This document shows, one piece after another, positions 26,136 through 35,556 of a stretch of 64,000 bases of DNA; positions within the stretch are counted from its first letter, which is position 1, and the number at the start of each line of letters is the position of its first letter. The stretch is from Gemmatimonas groenlandica (lineage in GTDB: Bacteria; Gemmatimonadota; Gemmatimonadetes; Gemmatimonadales; Gemmatimonadaceae): positions 2,666,001 to 2,730,000 of the forward strand of contig NZ_CP053085.1 in NCBI RefSeq assembly GCF_013004105.1, written 5' to 3'. The position numbers and the translations under genes are program-made. The notes beneath the pieces were generated by a model that searched no databases, had not been told where the DNA came from, and saw nothing but the letters and a program-made list of their open reading frames with translations.

Positions 26136-26145
26136 CGCTGCTCCC

Positions 26146-29100
26146 TTAGCGGATGATCACGAACTTGCCGCGCTGCACCTGGTCCTTTCCAGCCGTGCCG
26201 GTCGCAGTGAGCACATAGATGTAGAGACCTGACGTCATGTCAGTGCCTTCGCGCGTGCGAAGGTTGAACGGCAGGTCACCGGAGGTCGAGTTATTGCCCG
26301 CGTAGGTCAGGTCGCTCTTCGTCCACGTCAGCTCCTGGAGGAACTGGCCGGACACGGAGTACACCCGCAGCACGCCCTGTTCAGGCACGTTAGTGAAGTA
26401 GATGCGCGGAACCGCGAGTCGCGCACCGTCCACACCATCGTTGTCGGAGCGCACCAGGTACGGGTTCGGCACCACCGAGACCTTGGCCAGATCGGCCTTG
26501 GTGATTTCGGCCTTGATGCTGAACGGCGTGGCAACGAGCTGGATGCTGGAGCGCGGATCGAACGTGCGGGTGAGCTCGAACATCTGCTTCCACGTCGGTT
26601 CGACGGGCAGATAACCACCCGCCGTGGTGGCACCACGCGTATTGATCGCGAGCGGGTTGCAGCTGTTCTGGTCGACAGAGGCGGCCGGACGAACGCCCGT
26701 GCCGTTCACACCACCGGTACACGCCACCAGGAACTTGTTCAAACCGATCGAGTCAGCCAGCACTGGAATGGTGCGGAAGCCGTTCGTGCCATCAGCCTGC
26801 ACCACCACAACGCGCGTAGTGCCCTGCAACACCGTGCTGTCCTTCTCGACTTTCTGCAGCACGATCAGCGTGTCACCCGGCATCCAGAGCGAATCGGGGA
26901 CTGACACGCGCACCGTGTCGTTGCCCGATCCAAGGAGACGCGTGTTGCCGACGCCACCCTGCGCAAACGTTTGGCGGGCGAGCATGGCGAACTTGACCTG
27001 CTCTTCACGACCACCGACGGGGTCGGTGAACTTCATCGTGAACGGCACGCGGACGCGAACCAGCGGCCGAGCCGTCGTCGCACCGACGAGCGCAGCAACC
27101 GCGGCCGACGTCTCGGTGGTCGTCGTGGCCTTCGAGGCGACATCGACCAGCGCCGCCGTGACCGCCGACTGCAGATTGGCGACCGGGTCGAGCGAGAACG
27201 CCTTCGCGCCCCACGGATCGGTGAGCCACGTGAGCTCGTAGCGTCCGCCCTTGATCCGCTTGTTGCCGACCAAGGCGCCCGTGGTCGCCGTCGTGAAGTT
27301 ACCCTGCACCTGCGGTACGAACTGACGGGCGTTGCCGGAGAGCGAATCGCCGTCCTTGCGGATTACGAAGTTGCGATCACGCGAGGCGTTGCCGGACAGG
27401 CGCTCGGTACGGAAGCCGTTGGCCGTGTTCGACGAGTCGTCCGGCTGGGCCGTGAAGCCCGGGTACAGCGGCGAGCCAACCTGGTCACGGACCTGGTTGC
27501 CACCGTTGGTGCCGTACGGATCGTTGATCGCGAAGATCGGCTTGTTGTCACCCGTCACCCAGACGTAGCCGGGGTAGCCGGCGGGCGAGGAGATCGTGTC
27601 GAGGAAGACGCGCGATGCGCCGGTGAATCCGCGGGCGGTGCCGCCGAGCAGCGCGGTGCCCAAACGAACCGGGATGTCACCACTCGTCGTGAACGACTGT
27701 TCCTTCGCCACGAAATTCGTGGTGGCAGGAGCGGTGGGCGACGTGGTCGCACTCGGCAGAACCCAACGGGCACTGATGGTCGAAGAGACCGCCCGCGTGA
27801 CCGTGTCCTGCACCTTTCGGATGATGAACTGATTGCCGAACACCAGGCGCGACGTACCGGTCACGCTGTTCGAAACGGCCTGCACGAGCACCGGCTGCGT
27901 GGAGTTACCCACGACCGTGGACGTATCGACGCGAGCGAACTGGCGGCCGGCGGCGTTCGTGATCGGTGCGTACACCGTGAGCGAGGCCGGACCCGACGTG
28001 GCGAACGCCGAGTTGATCGTGTCACGCGGGAAGCCGAAGGCATCCTGCGCATTCGTGATGTACAGGCCACGACCCGGGAGCGAGTCGATGACCCGGAAGT
28101 AGTCGTCGGAGAAGCCGCGAGTACGGGTCACGAAGACATAGTTGTACGTACGGCCGGCCTGCAGATTTTCGGCATAGTTCGCCGTCTGCGGCACGCCCTT
28201 CACGTAGTTCACGGTCGCGACCGGACGCCAGTTGAAGGCCTGAAGGCCGGCATCGATGGTGCGCGTAGGCGCCGACGTACAGGTCGCCGCGTTACCCGTG
28301 GTGTTCGTAAAGGTCGTTCCACCATCACACGACTTGAACAGGTAGACCGACGCGAGGTTGTCATTCGCGCGGGCCCTGAGCGAGTCGAGCAGCGTGGGGT
28401 TCAGTCGCAGGATGCGTCGGGTCGCGACGTCGCCGGCGGCCGAGTCGGCGCGCAGCTTGTTCACCAAGCCGAGCATGTACGGGTCAGCCGGATTGATATT
28501 CGGATAGCGGATGACGATCTGCGAACCGATGGAGGTCGCCGCGCCCGCCGTGAGCGAGTCGAGCAGCTCAGCCGAGTTGATCGTGTACGAGAGACCCGCC
28601 TTCACTTCCGGATACGCGATGGGCTGCGGGCCGGCGTAGTTGGTGAGGTACGCTTCGGTCAGGCCTTCGATCGCCTTCCGCGTCGTGGTGGAGTCGGCGT
28701 TCCAGGAGAACGCCCACAGGAACTGCGTGGTGTCGCCCGACTTCAGCTTGAACGGACCGGCCGTAATCGTGCCGAGGATGTTGCCATACTCGTTGCGATA
28801 GCCGCCGACGATGGTGTCGGAGTACACGACGTGGCAACCGAGCGAACCGCAGCCCGGCACCGAAATCGTGTCCTGCACGCCGTCGTTGTTGTAGTCCCAC
28901 TTGCCGTACGGCTGGCCGTTGATCGGGTTGATCGTCCCGCCCGGCACGAACTTCGGAAACTTCACACCCGCCGGCGTGGACGGCAGTGAGCCACTCCACT
29001 CTTCCGGCGTGACCATGCCGGTGAAGTTGTTGATCGTGAAGTCCGACGGGTTACGCCCGTCGAGAAAGTCGTCTTCCTTTGATGCCACGTAGCCGAAACC

Positions 29101-30540
29101 AGCGCGCGTGGAGCGCGTCATGGCCTGACTCGCGCGACCGACCGAGCCGGCGTGCGAGTGGTTGAACGTGATCGTGTCGTCGGCGAACGGGCTGCTCGGG
29201 TTGTAGTACGGGTCAGCCGGATTGCGCGTGAAACGCTTGTTGCGCACATCGCCCAACGGCGACTTGAGCCACGTCATCGTCCAGACGCCAGCCGTGAAGG
29301 CGTCGGTGCTCTGACAGCCGCCCAGCGTGGAGTTGAGGTAGCGCTTGGGGTACGACGTGCTGCAGTTACCGCTCGTGTTGCCCTTCGTGGCCAGCACCGT
29401 GTTGGTGTTGTAGTCGAAGTACATCGACGCATACTGACCACCGACCGCGAACAGGAAGCCCGGCGTCGTGCCGAAGTACAGCGAGTCATAGTCGACACCC
29501 GTACCGTACACGGCGGCCGACTTGTTGACCATCTGCACCTGGTAGTACTGCGTGTTGCGCGTGGCCGGCGAGGCGAACTGATAGCTGTCTACGCGCAGCT
29601 CGAGACCGAGCGGGTAGCCACCATCAAGCGGCGTGCCTGAACCACCCGGCACGATGCCGCCGTAGCGGAGCTTCTGCTCGCGCGAGTAATCGGAGATGAA
29701 GCCGTACACGCTCTGCGTGCCGAGGAACTGCGTGGCATCGAGGCGCTCGCGACCGATGCGCCAGTCGTCCCACCGGAACGTGCTCTTGTTCGCGTTGAAC
29801 GTGTTGAGCCACACCGAGTCCTGCACGACCAACTTGCCCTTGAAGCCTTCAGAGCCCCACGTATCAGGGCAGTCCTTCTGCGCCAGGAGCGAGAAACCCG
29901 TCGTGGAGTACACGTTGGCGTCGGAGCGGCAGGACGATCCGTCCTGCGCCGTGACGCCGGCAAAGCTCTTGCCGAACTGTGCGTCGGCGGCACCCCACTT
30001 TCTGCTTGAGGAAACGAGCGTTTCCCAGGTGATTGTCGTGTAGCCCAACGACCCGGTCATGTTGTTGATCTGCGGGGCGACGGTGCGGAGCTTCCGGAAC
30101 TCCGTGGGCGGTGCTGCCACCACGAATCCCATCTGGAAGAACACACTGAAGCCGCCAAGCGTCGGACTCACGGCGCGCCCGGTTTGCACGACTTCGCCCT
30201 GATTCTGCGAAACGGGTCCACCTTGATTGGCGACCGCCACGCGCCACGTGCCATTCATGCGCAGCGTACCGAACGCGACATCTTCGGCCGCGAAGAGGTC
30301 GAAACCCCTCGTGGCAGGAATAGGGATCTGACGGATCGTACCGTCGGGCAACATCTCTTCGAGATAGTTGACCTTGGGCTGCGAGACGCGTTGCGCCTCC
30401 GCCACGCCGGACACGATGGTCGACAAACCGGCCAGCACCGCAAGGGTACCCAGGGCGCGCGAGACTCCGCGCACCCCGAGGCCCTGGGGCTGTCGGTGGG
30501 AATTATTGGTAGTGAAACCCATGAGGTTTACGCCGTCCAT
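26146..30540 (-). CDS. Very large secreted protein with type IX-like C-terminal sorting domain
   Basis: 1464 residues. An N-terminal signal (LGTLAVLAGLSTIVSGVAEA) is followed by a long beta-rich body with no enzyme motif I recognise. The last ~120 residues are a sorting-type domain: VVPNPYLV, RIYFTNVPEQGVLRVYSVSG, then a SGLYIYVL strand and final GKFVIIR. The VxPNPxxx...I.IYxxxG...SGxYxYxL...K.v.ik pattern is the type A C-terminal domain of type IX cargo. It starts 2 nt after the TonB receptor stop and ends 10 nt before the PorV-like gene. The ATG at 30540 is used; 30522 is an alternative. Confidence 0.85.
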   Translation of the reverse strand: MDGVNLMGFTTNNSHRQPQGLGVRGVSRALGTLAVLAGLSTIVSGVAEAQRVSQPKVNYLEEMLPDGTIRQIPIPATRGFDLFAAEDVAFGTLRMNGTWRVAVANQGGPVSQNQGEVVQTGRAVSPTLGGFSVFFQMGFVVAAPPTEFRKLRTVAPQINNMTGSLGYTTITWETLVSSSRKWGAADAQFGKSFAGVTAQDGSSCRSDANVYSTTGFSLLAQKDCPDTWGSEGFKGKLVVQDSVWLNTFNANKSTFRWDDWRIGRERLDATQFLGTQSVYGFISDYSREQKLRYGGIVPGGSGTPLDGGYPLGLELRVDSYQFASPATRNTQYYQVQMVNKSAAVYGTGVDYDSLYFGTTPGFLFAVGGQYASMYFDYNTNTVLATKGNTSGNCSTSYPKRYLNSTLGGCQSTDAFTAGVWTMTWLKSPLGDVRNKRFTRNPADPYYNPSSPFADDTITFNHSHAGSVGRASQAMTRSTRAGFGYVASKEDDFLDGRNPSDFTINNFTGMVTPEEWSGSLPSTPAGVKFPKFVPGGTINPINGQPYGKWDYNNDGVQDTISVPGCGSLGCHVVYSDTIVGGYRNEYGNILGTITAGPFKLKSGDTTQFLWAFSWNADSTTTRKAIEGLTEAYLTNYAGPQPIAYPEVKAGLSYTINSAELLDSLTAGAATSIGSQIVIRYPNINPADPYMLGLVNKLRADSAAGDVATRRILRLNPTLLDSLRARANDNLASVYLFKSCDGGTTFTNTTGNAATCTSAPTRTIDAGLQAFNWRPVATVNYVKGVPQTANYAENLQAGRTYNYVFVTRTRGFSDDYFRVIDSLPGRGLYITNAQDAFGFPRDTINSAFATSGPASLTVYAPITNAAGRQFARVDTSTVVGNSTQPVLVQAVSNSVTGTSRLVFGNQFIIRKVQDTVTRAVSSTISARWVLPSATTSPTAPATTNFVAKEQSFTTSGDIPVRLGTALLGGTARGFTGASRVFLDTISSPAGYPGYVWVTGDNKPIFAINDPYGTNGGNQVRDQVGSPLYPGFTAQPDDSSNTANGFRTERLSGNASRDRNFVIRKDGDSLSGNARQFVPQVQGNFTTATTGALVGNKRIKGGRYELTWLTDPWGAKAFSLDPVANLQSAVTAALVDVASKATTTTETSAAVAALVGATTARPLVRVRVPFTMKFTDPVGGREEQVKFAMLARQTFAQGGVGNTRLLGSGNDTVRVSVPDSLWMPGDTLIVLQKVEKDSTVLQGTTRVVVVQADGTNGFRTIPVLADSIGLNKFLVACTGGVNGTGVRPAASVDQNSCNPLAINTRGATTAGGYLPVEPTWKQMFELTRTFDPRSSIQLVATPFSIKAEITKADLAKVSVVPNPYLVRSDNDGVDGARLAVPRIYFTNVPEQGVLRVYSVSGQFLQELTWTKSDLTYAGNNSTSGDLPFNLRTREGTDMTSGLYIYVLTATGTAGKDQVQRGKFVIIR

Positions 30541-30542
30541 GC

Positions 30543-33500
30543 TCAGAAGTTGACCGACAGGCCGGTGGAGATGCTGCGACGCGCCCCGATGAACTCGGGC
30601 TGGTCGAATGCGGTCGAGGTGTTGTCGCCGGCGTTGCCGATACGACGGTTCGCGAAGTCACGCAGACCGGCGTCGCAGGTGCCCGTGTTGTTGAAGACCT
30701 GCACGCAGTTCTTGCGATCGAACAAGTTGTTCACGCGCACGAAGCCCGAGTAACGCAGGTTGCCGATGCGGAACGCCTTGTCGAGCAACAGCGCCACGTC
30801 CTGCGTGGACGGCTGACGCGCCGAGTTCACTTCGCCCTGATTGTTCGTGCCGATCGTGCCGGCTGCACTGCCTCGGAGCGGCGTGTACGGGATGCCCGAG
30901 CGCAGGCTGTAGGTGACGGAGCCGCTGAAGTTCTTGAGCAGCTTGCCGGCGTTGAACGGCAGGTTCGGCGCATCATTGCCCACGCGATACTGCAGCGAGG
31001 CATTGAAATTCTGCGGCTGATCGATGTCCGTGAGCGTTTCGACATTCTGCGCACGCAGCGCTTCGTCGGTACGCGACACTTCGTTGGCACGATCGGGCGG
31101 ACGCGCGTTGGTCGTGGAGCGCGAGAGGCCGTAGTTGATGTCGTAGCCCCAGCGATCGGCCAGCCGCCGCGTGAAGCGGATGTCGACGCCGCGCGATGAG
31201 AGGAAGTCGCCGTTCACGATGATGTTGTACGTCGGGAACGCGCCGGCATACGTACTGCCGATGTCCTGATTGGCGCGGCTGCTGCGGATACCGGTGAGGC
31301 CGGTTTCCGAGCGGCTGAACACCGCCACCTGCACGGAGTAACCCTTGCCGATTTCGCCGGAGTAGCCGACTTCGAACTGCTTGGCCTGCTCGAGGCGAAG
31401 GCTCGGGTTACCGACGAACGACGGATTGTCGGGCTGCAGGTTCGGCGTGCATTCAGACGTGCCCGGCTTCACCTGATTGGCGGCGCAATAGTTGTCGCCC
31501 GCACCAGCCGTCGTGCCGATACCGGTGTTGCGGTACGTGTTGCCATACAACGGGACCATGGTGTAGCGGCCACCATTGAAGAACACCTGCGACTTCTCGG
31601 TGAGCGGAAACGATACGCCAACGCGCGGGCTGAACGCCGTGCGGGCGGGCGACTCGCGGAAGTCGTCGAGCTGGGCAATCGCCGTGGCCGTGTCGAGCAG
31701 GCGGGCGCGCTGCGTCTTGGGATCGATCGGTGAGGCCGCACAACCGGCGAGACCGTAGGGCTGACCGGCGGAGTTCAACATCTGCTTGCCAGCAACCGAG
31801 GCGCCGTTACACACCTCACGCGCCGTGGTGCCGTTCGACGGATCGAACGGATTGGCCAGCGCCTGACCGCGGGCGCGGTTGTAATCGAAGCGACCACCAA
31901 GCTTGATCGTGATGAAATCGTACTCGATCACGCTCTGGATGTATGCCGCCGCTTCGATCGGCTTGCCGCGATACACCTGGTACACGTTGTTCTTGAGACC
32001 CGACGTCGTGCTGGCGTCCTGCTGAACATCGCTGTACGCGAAGTCATGATTCACGAACTGGGCGCCGATCTGGATGTTGTTGTGATCGGTGACCTGAGAC
32101 TGCAGGTCAGCCTTGATCGTACGCGTGGTGTACTTCTCACCGCCGTAGATGCCCGACGCGATGCCCGAGTACGGCACGCGGTCGCAACCGGTGAACGTAC
32201 CGCAGATCGACAGGAACGACTGGTCGAAGTTGCCGTAGGCGAACGGACCCGGGATACACGTGCCGAGGAAGATGGCGCAGGTGGTGCGCTCGAAATCCGT
32301 CTGCGCAACTCGCACCGTGAGGTTGGAGCGGCCGAAGCGCTGTTCGAGCGAGCCAATGAGCAGCTTGCCCTGGTCGCGCACCGACGGCTGGATCAGGTCG
32401 CGCGACGCGCGATTGTCGCCGCCCGTGAGGGCGAAAAGCGAGTCGGTGCGGTTGTTCACGAGAGACAGCGGGTCGCCACGGTAGGCGAAGAAGTAACGGC
32501 GATCGTAGCCACGCGACTGTCGCTCGGAGCCGACGGCGGTGAATTTGATGGTCGTATTGTCGAACGGCAGGAACGTGAGCTTGCCGACGACCGAGGAGTT
32601 CTGGCGCCCACCGAACGCCTGATAGCCCGGTATGAGGTCCTTGGTGGAAACACCAAGGATATCGCCCAGAACGAGCGGCGCGTTGGCCGTGTACACGTCC
32701 TTGTCGAACTCCAATACACTCTGGGCCTGGCTTTCCACCTGGCCCGATACCGAGTAGCGCAGCTTGCTCTTCGTGCCCGGGACCGGACCCGAGAGATATC
32801 CGCGAAGCAGGTTCTGTGCGCGCAGCTTATCGTAGTCGGTGCCGAAGATGCTGCCGGGGAGCGTCGAGTTCTGAAAGTCGATCGCGCCGGACACTTCGGA
32901 GCCGCCTTCGCGCACCGCCTGGTTGATGATGCCGGCCAGCGCGTTGCCGTACTGGGGTTCCATGCCGCCGCGCTGGAAGTCGACCTGCTGCACGGCCAAC
33001 GCACTCATACTGAGCGCGTCGTTACCGAAGAGCGGGTTGTTGATGGGGATACCGTCGATCATCGACAGCGTCGCGCCACCGCGGCTACCACGCACGCGCA
33101 GCGCCGGCGTGGTGCTGCGCTGTTCTTCCGCGAGCGACACGACCGAGGTGTTCTGCGGGACTTCCGTGAAGCCCTGCTGCAGCGCCAGCACACCGGCGAT
33201 ACTGGTCACCGGGAGTGACGTTATCTGATCCGCTGAGATCGTCGTGCGGGAACCGACCTGGCCGCGCTCGACGAGCGGGGCGACGTCGGCCTGCACCGTC
33301 ACAGCCGCCAGCGTCTGATTCGATGCCCGCAGCTTGAAGTTCTGCTCGCGTGAAATGTCGATCGCGATGCTGACGTTCGTGGCGGTCACGCTCTGGAAGC
33401 CGAGGCGACGGGCCTGAACCGAGTAGGATCCGGGAGGAACCTGAATGATGAAATAGCGGCCGCTGGCGTTCGTACTTGAACCCAGCGTCGTCCCTTGAAT

Positions 33501-33659
33501 GACCACCGCAACGCCCTCGACGGGCTTGCCTGTTTCCGCGTCGGTCACAACACCGGTCAACTTACCGGTCTGTGCCTGGGCGGCGGTGATCGGCGCGGCA
33601 AGTGCCACCGCGCCTAGGACCGTCGCGATAAACCACATACGACGTCCGAAAGCCCTCAT
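30543..33659 (-). CDS. TonB-dependent receptor with CarboxypepD-like N-terminal domain
   Basis: 1038 residues from the ATG at 33659, preceded by GGAGGAGCAG; the frame upstream of it lacks a credible start. Signal peptide (FIATVLGAVALAAPITAAQA). Then a CarboxypepD-regulatory-like domain (KLTGVVTDAETGKPVEGVAVVIQGT...YSVQARRLGFQSV), a plug with ITSLPVTSIAGVLALQQGF, LRVRGSRGGATLSMIDGIPINNP and VQQVDFQRGGMEPQYGNALAGIINQ, and a large barrel ending FIGARRSISTGLSVNF. No SusD partner is adjacent, unlike the other two receptors in this window; the linked product is instead a giant secreted protein. First gene of a five-gene operon. Confidence 0.92.
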   Translation of the reverse strand: MRAFGRRMWFIATVLGAVALAAPITAAQAQTGKLTGVVTDAETGKPVEGVAVVIQGTTLGSSTNASGRYFIIQVPPGSYSVQARRLGFQSVTATNVSIAIDISREQNFKLRASNQTLAAVTVQADVAPLVERGQVGSRTTISADQITSLPVTSIAGVLALQQGFTEVPQNTSVVSLAEEQRSTTPALRVRGSRGGATLSMIDGIPINNPLFGNDALSMSALAVQQVDFQRGGMEPQYGNALAGIINQAVREGGSEVSGAIDFQNSTLPGSIFGTDYDKLRAQNLLRGYLSGPVPGTKSKLRYSVSGQVESQAQSVLEFDKDVYTANAPLVLGDILGVSTKDLIPGYQAFGGRQNSSVVGKLTFLPFDNTTIKFTAVGSERQSRGYDRRYFFAYRGDPLSLVNNRTDSLFALTGGDNRASRDLIQPSVRDQGKLLIGSLEQRFGRSNLTVRVAQTDFERTTCAIFLGTCIPGPFAYGNFDQSFLSICGTFTGCDRVPYSGIASGIYGGEKYTTRTIKADLQSQVTDHNNIQIGAQFVNHDFAYSDVQQDASTTSGLKNNVYQVYRGKPIEAAAYIQSVIEYDFITIKLGGRFDYNRARGQALANPFDPSNGTTAREVCNGASVAGKQMLNSAGQPYGLAGCAASPIDPKTQRARLLDTATAIAQLDDFRESPARTAFSPRVGVSFPLTEKSQVFFNGGRYTMVPLYGNTYRNTGIGTTAGAGDNYCAANQVKPGTSECTPNLQPDNPSFVGNPSLRLEQAKQFEVGYSGEIGKGYSVQVAVFSRSETGLTGIRSSRANQDIGSTYAGAFPTYNIIVNGDFLSSRGVDIRFTRRLADRWGYDINYGLSRSTTNARPPDRANEVSRTDEALRAQNVETLTDIDQPQNFNASLQYRVGNDAPNLPFNAGKLLKNFSGSVTYSLRSGIPYTPLRGSAAGTIGTNNQGEVNSARQPSTQDVALLLDKAFRIGNLRYSGFVRVNNLFDRKNCVQVFNNTGTCDAGLRDFANRRIGNAGDNTSTAFDQPEFIGARRSISTGLSVNF

Positions 33660-34217
33660 CTGCTCCTCCGGGAGGCTAGTACTGCGAGACAACGTTTCGA
33701 CCGGTGGGACCGCGCCGAGAACGTCTGCAACGTCATGAAGTGACCCGGGCAACCTTGGGGACGGCTGGGGGTACCGACATGACACTGGAAAACGCCGGCG
33801 CAGGGGCGCGTCGGCGGGAAAACACGTGGGCAGGGTACAACAGTGGTGGCACAGCACAGACTTCTGCTCATCACTGAGGGGATGACTGTGACGTAACCGT
33901 GGCGGCAAGCTAGCGGTCTGCACGGGACTGTCAATCACCATCGAGTGGAACAGTGACCGCCGCGAAGCCGCCACCACGCCTTTGGACGACGCCATCCGTC
34001 CCCGAGGTCGGCACCACTGTTCGGACACCCGCCGTTGTGCTGAAGAACAGCGCTGGGATGCGCCACGTCACCACGGCAATTTGCCCCGTTTCGCTGGGAC
34101 AGAACTGGGGCGAGACGTGCGCTGGCGAACCCTAAGCGCAAATCCCACGGTCCGCACCGGCCGGTCTCGTAGCGAAGAAGACGGCCCCATCGTGCGGAAC
34201 TATTCCCGACAACGCAA
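33660..34217. other. Gene-free stretch upstream of the TonB receptor operon
   Basis: About 560 nt with no ORF I can support. It holds a candidate promoter (33907-33934) giving a leader of about 240 nt, and the receptor's Shine-Dalgarno. A GCCACCACTG string on the minus strand recalls part of a cobalamin riboswitch, but the rest of that consensus is missing. Confidence 0.5.
33907..33934 (-). promoter_or_regulatory. Candidate promoter of the TonB receptor/PorV operon
   Basis: On the minus strand, a perfect TTGACA (33934-33929), a 16-nt spacer and TAGCTT (33912-33907). The -35 is ideal, the -10 weak (3 of 6). The expected start site is near 33900, about 240 nt before the ATG. Confidence 0.4.
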
Positions 34218-34245
34218 CGAGGCCGCCTGAAATCAGGCGGCCTCG
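34218..34245 (-). terminator. Hairpin terminator of the LytTR regulator gene
   Basis: A perfect 13-bp GC-rich stem (34218-34230 with 34233-34245) with AA between the arms, 35 nt past the gene's stop. It is followed on the minus strand by TTGCGTTGT, a weak U-tract. Confidence 0.65.
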
Positions 34246-34279
34246 TGCATTGGAAATATTTTGGGACGAACAGCGCCGG

Positions 34280-35323
34280 TTAACGCACCCGTGACCGGTA
34301 GGTCCGTGACAGGCGCAGCGTCGAGCCGTTGCCAAGCATGAGGAGACCATCGCCGCCGGGCAACGGCGACATTTCGCGGACGCGATCCATGTTGACGACG
34401 ATGCGTCGGTGGATGCGCACGAACTGCCGCGGATCGAGCGCCGACTCGATGGCCGTGATGGTGCCGCGCGTGCGGTACTTCTCACCGGCCGCGTGAACGA
34501 GGATGTAGTTGCCGTCGGCCTCGAACCAATCGACATCGGACAGCGGGACAAATCGCGTGCGTCGCCCCTCACGTACCAGCACACGGAGCGGGCGGGCATC
34601 GCCGTGGCCCGACGACGCGCGCCCGCCGTCGTCCTGCGTGAGATCGAGCACCGGTTCTTCGGCCTCGTCGCGCGTGAAGCGGGCCAACGAATGCTCGGTG
34701 TTCCGCGCCGCCCGCCACGGTGTGGACGGGATCAACGTGCCGGTGGATTGACCGCTGGCACGTTTGCGCCGGCGCGCATCGGCGCTCTCCTCCTGCTCGA
34801 TCGTTGCCGCCGGTGCGTGACCGTTGCCATTGCCGTTGCCATTGGCATGGCCGTTACTGCTGGCGCGCGTGAACAATGCTCCGAGCTCGAGATTGCCCGA
34901 CGCGTTCGCCTCGCCGATCAGTCGCTGCAACTCGTCGGCGGTACGCAGTAAGGCCACCTGCAGCACCTGCTGACGCGCGCGGGTAATCGCGTCACTGAGA
35001 CGATCCGCCACGACCGGCACCGGCACGAAGTCGGTCGCCTGCAACTCGAACGCGTGCACGGCGTCTTCCTCACGCGACGAGGCGAAGACGATCGCCGTCG
35101 GACGCTCGGATGGCGACAGTGACTGCACGAACGCAAAGCCGGACATGTCGGCCAGCTCCGCACTCACCAGCGCGATATCGGGAACGGGAGAGAGCGCGGC
35201 ACGCGCCGACGTGGAGTCGGCGTGATACCCGAGTACCGACACATCGAGCGAGGCCGGTAGGTGGGCCAGCTGTTCGGGCAAAGTCGCCGGAACCTGGCCG
35301 AGAACTACGACACGGAGAGCCAT
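34280..35323 (-). CDS. LytTR DNA-binding regulator with a degenerate receiver domain
   Basis: 347 residues from the ATG at 35323; the open frame runs on to 35428 but begins in sequence with no receiver fold. N-terminal receiver-like domain (ALRVVVLGQVP...IALVSAELADMSG...TAIVFASS...TDFVPVPVVADRLSDAITRA). The phosphoacceptor Asp position reads Ser (LVSAEL), the conserved Lys is Val, and the acidic pair of strand 1 is absent. A linker with NGHANGNGNGNGH repeats leads to a C-terminal LytTR domain (RTRFVPLSDVDWFEADGNYILVHAAGEKYRTRGT...FVRIHRRIVVNMDRVREM), with the family's FxEADGNYxxxH and FxRxHRxxVVN motifs. It is unlikely to be switched by phosphorylation. No kinase is adjacent. Confidence 0.85.
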   Translation of the reverse strand: MALRVVVLGQVPATLPEQLAHLPASLDVSVLGYHADSTSARAALSPVPDIALVSAELADMSGFAFVQSLSPSERPTAIVFASSREEDAVHAFELQATDFVPVPVVADRLSDAITRARQQVLQVALLRTADELQRLIGEANASGNLELGALFTRASSNGHANGNGNGNGHAPAATIEQEESADARRRKRASGQSTGTLIPSTPWRAARNTEHSLARFTRDEAEEPVLDLTQDDGGRASSGHGDARPLRVLVREGRRTRFVPLSDVDWFEADGNYILVHAAGEKYRTRGTITAIESALDPRQFVRIHRRIVVNMDRVREMSPLPGGDGLLMLGNGSTLRLSRTYRSRVR

Positions 35324-35498
35324 GAGTGTTGGTGAAAACGCGAGCAGACATGCTGCGATCACGACCGCGGCGTCGCGAGCTGCCAGACGACAGTGCACAC
35401 CGGGGGCGCCACAGAGCATACGGACCACGGCGTCCGGACGTTGCGTCTAAATGGCGGAAACATCAGAAATTGCCGCTTGAGGGGTCGCCACAAGCAAA

Positions 35499-35534
35499 AC
35501 ACGCGGAACATGGTCTAACCCATGTCCCGCGTGT
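35499..35534 (-). terminator. Terminator of the atp operon
   Basis: A 15-bp stem with one mismatch (35499-35513 with 35520-35534) and a 6-nt loop, 22 nt past the atpC stop. It is followed on the minus strand by TTTTGCTTG. Confidence 0.75.
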
Positions 35535-35556
35535 GAGGTCCTTCTGCGTCGACGGC

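Noticed and set aside
26971-28989. A 672-codon plus-strand frame inside the 1464-residue gene
   Set aside because: Antisense shadow with Arg/Gly-rich composition and no start context.
33660-33900. Cobalamin riboswitch upstream of the TonB receptor
   Set aside because: Only a GCCACCACTG string recalls it; the B12 box and the rest of the core are missing.
33660-34028. A 123-codon N-terminal extension of the TonB receptor
   Set aside because: A signal peptide and a strong Shine-Dalgarno mark 33659 as the start; the extension is Arg/Cys/Pro-rich noise over the promoter.
33953-34230. Short plus-strand frames upstream of the LytTR gene
   Set aside because: They lack ribosome binding sites and family features, and overlap the terminator hairpin.
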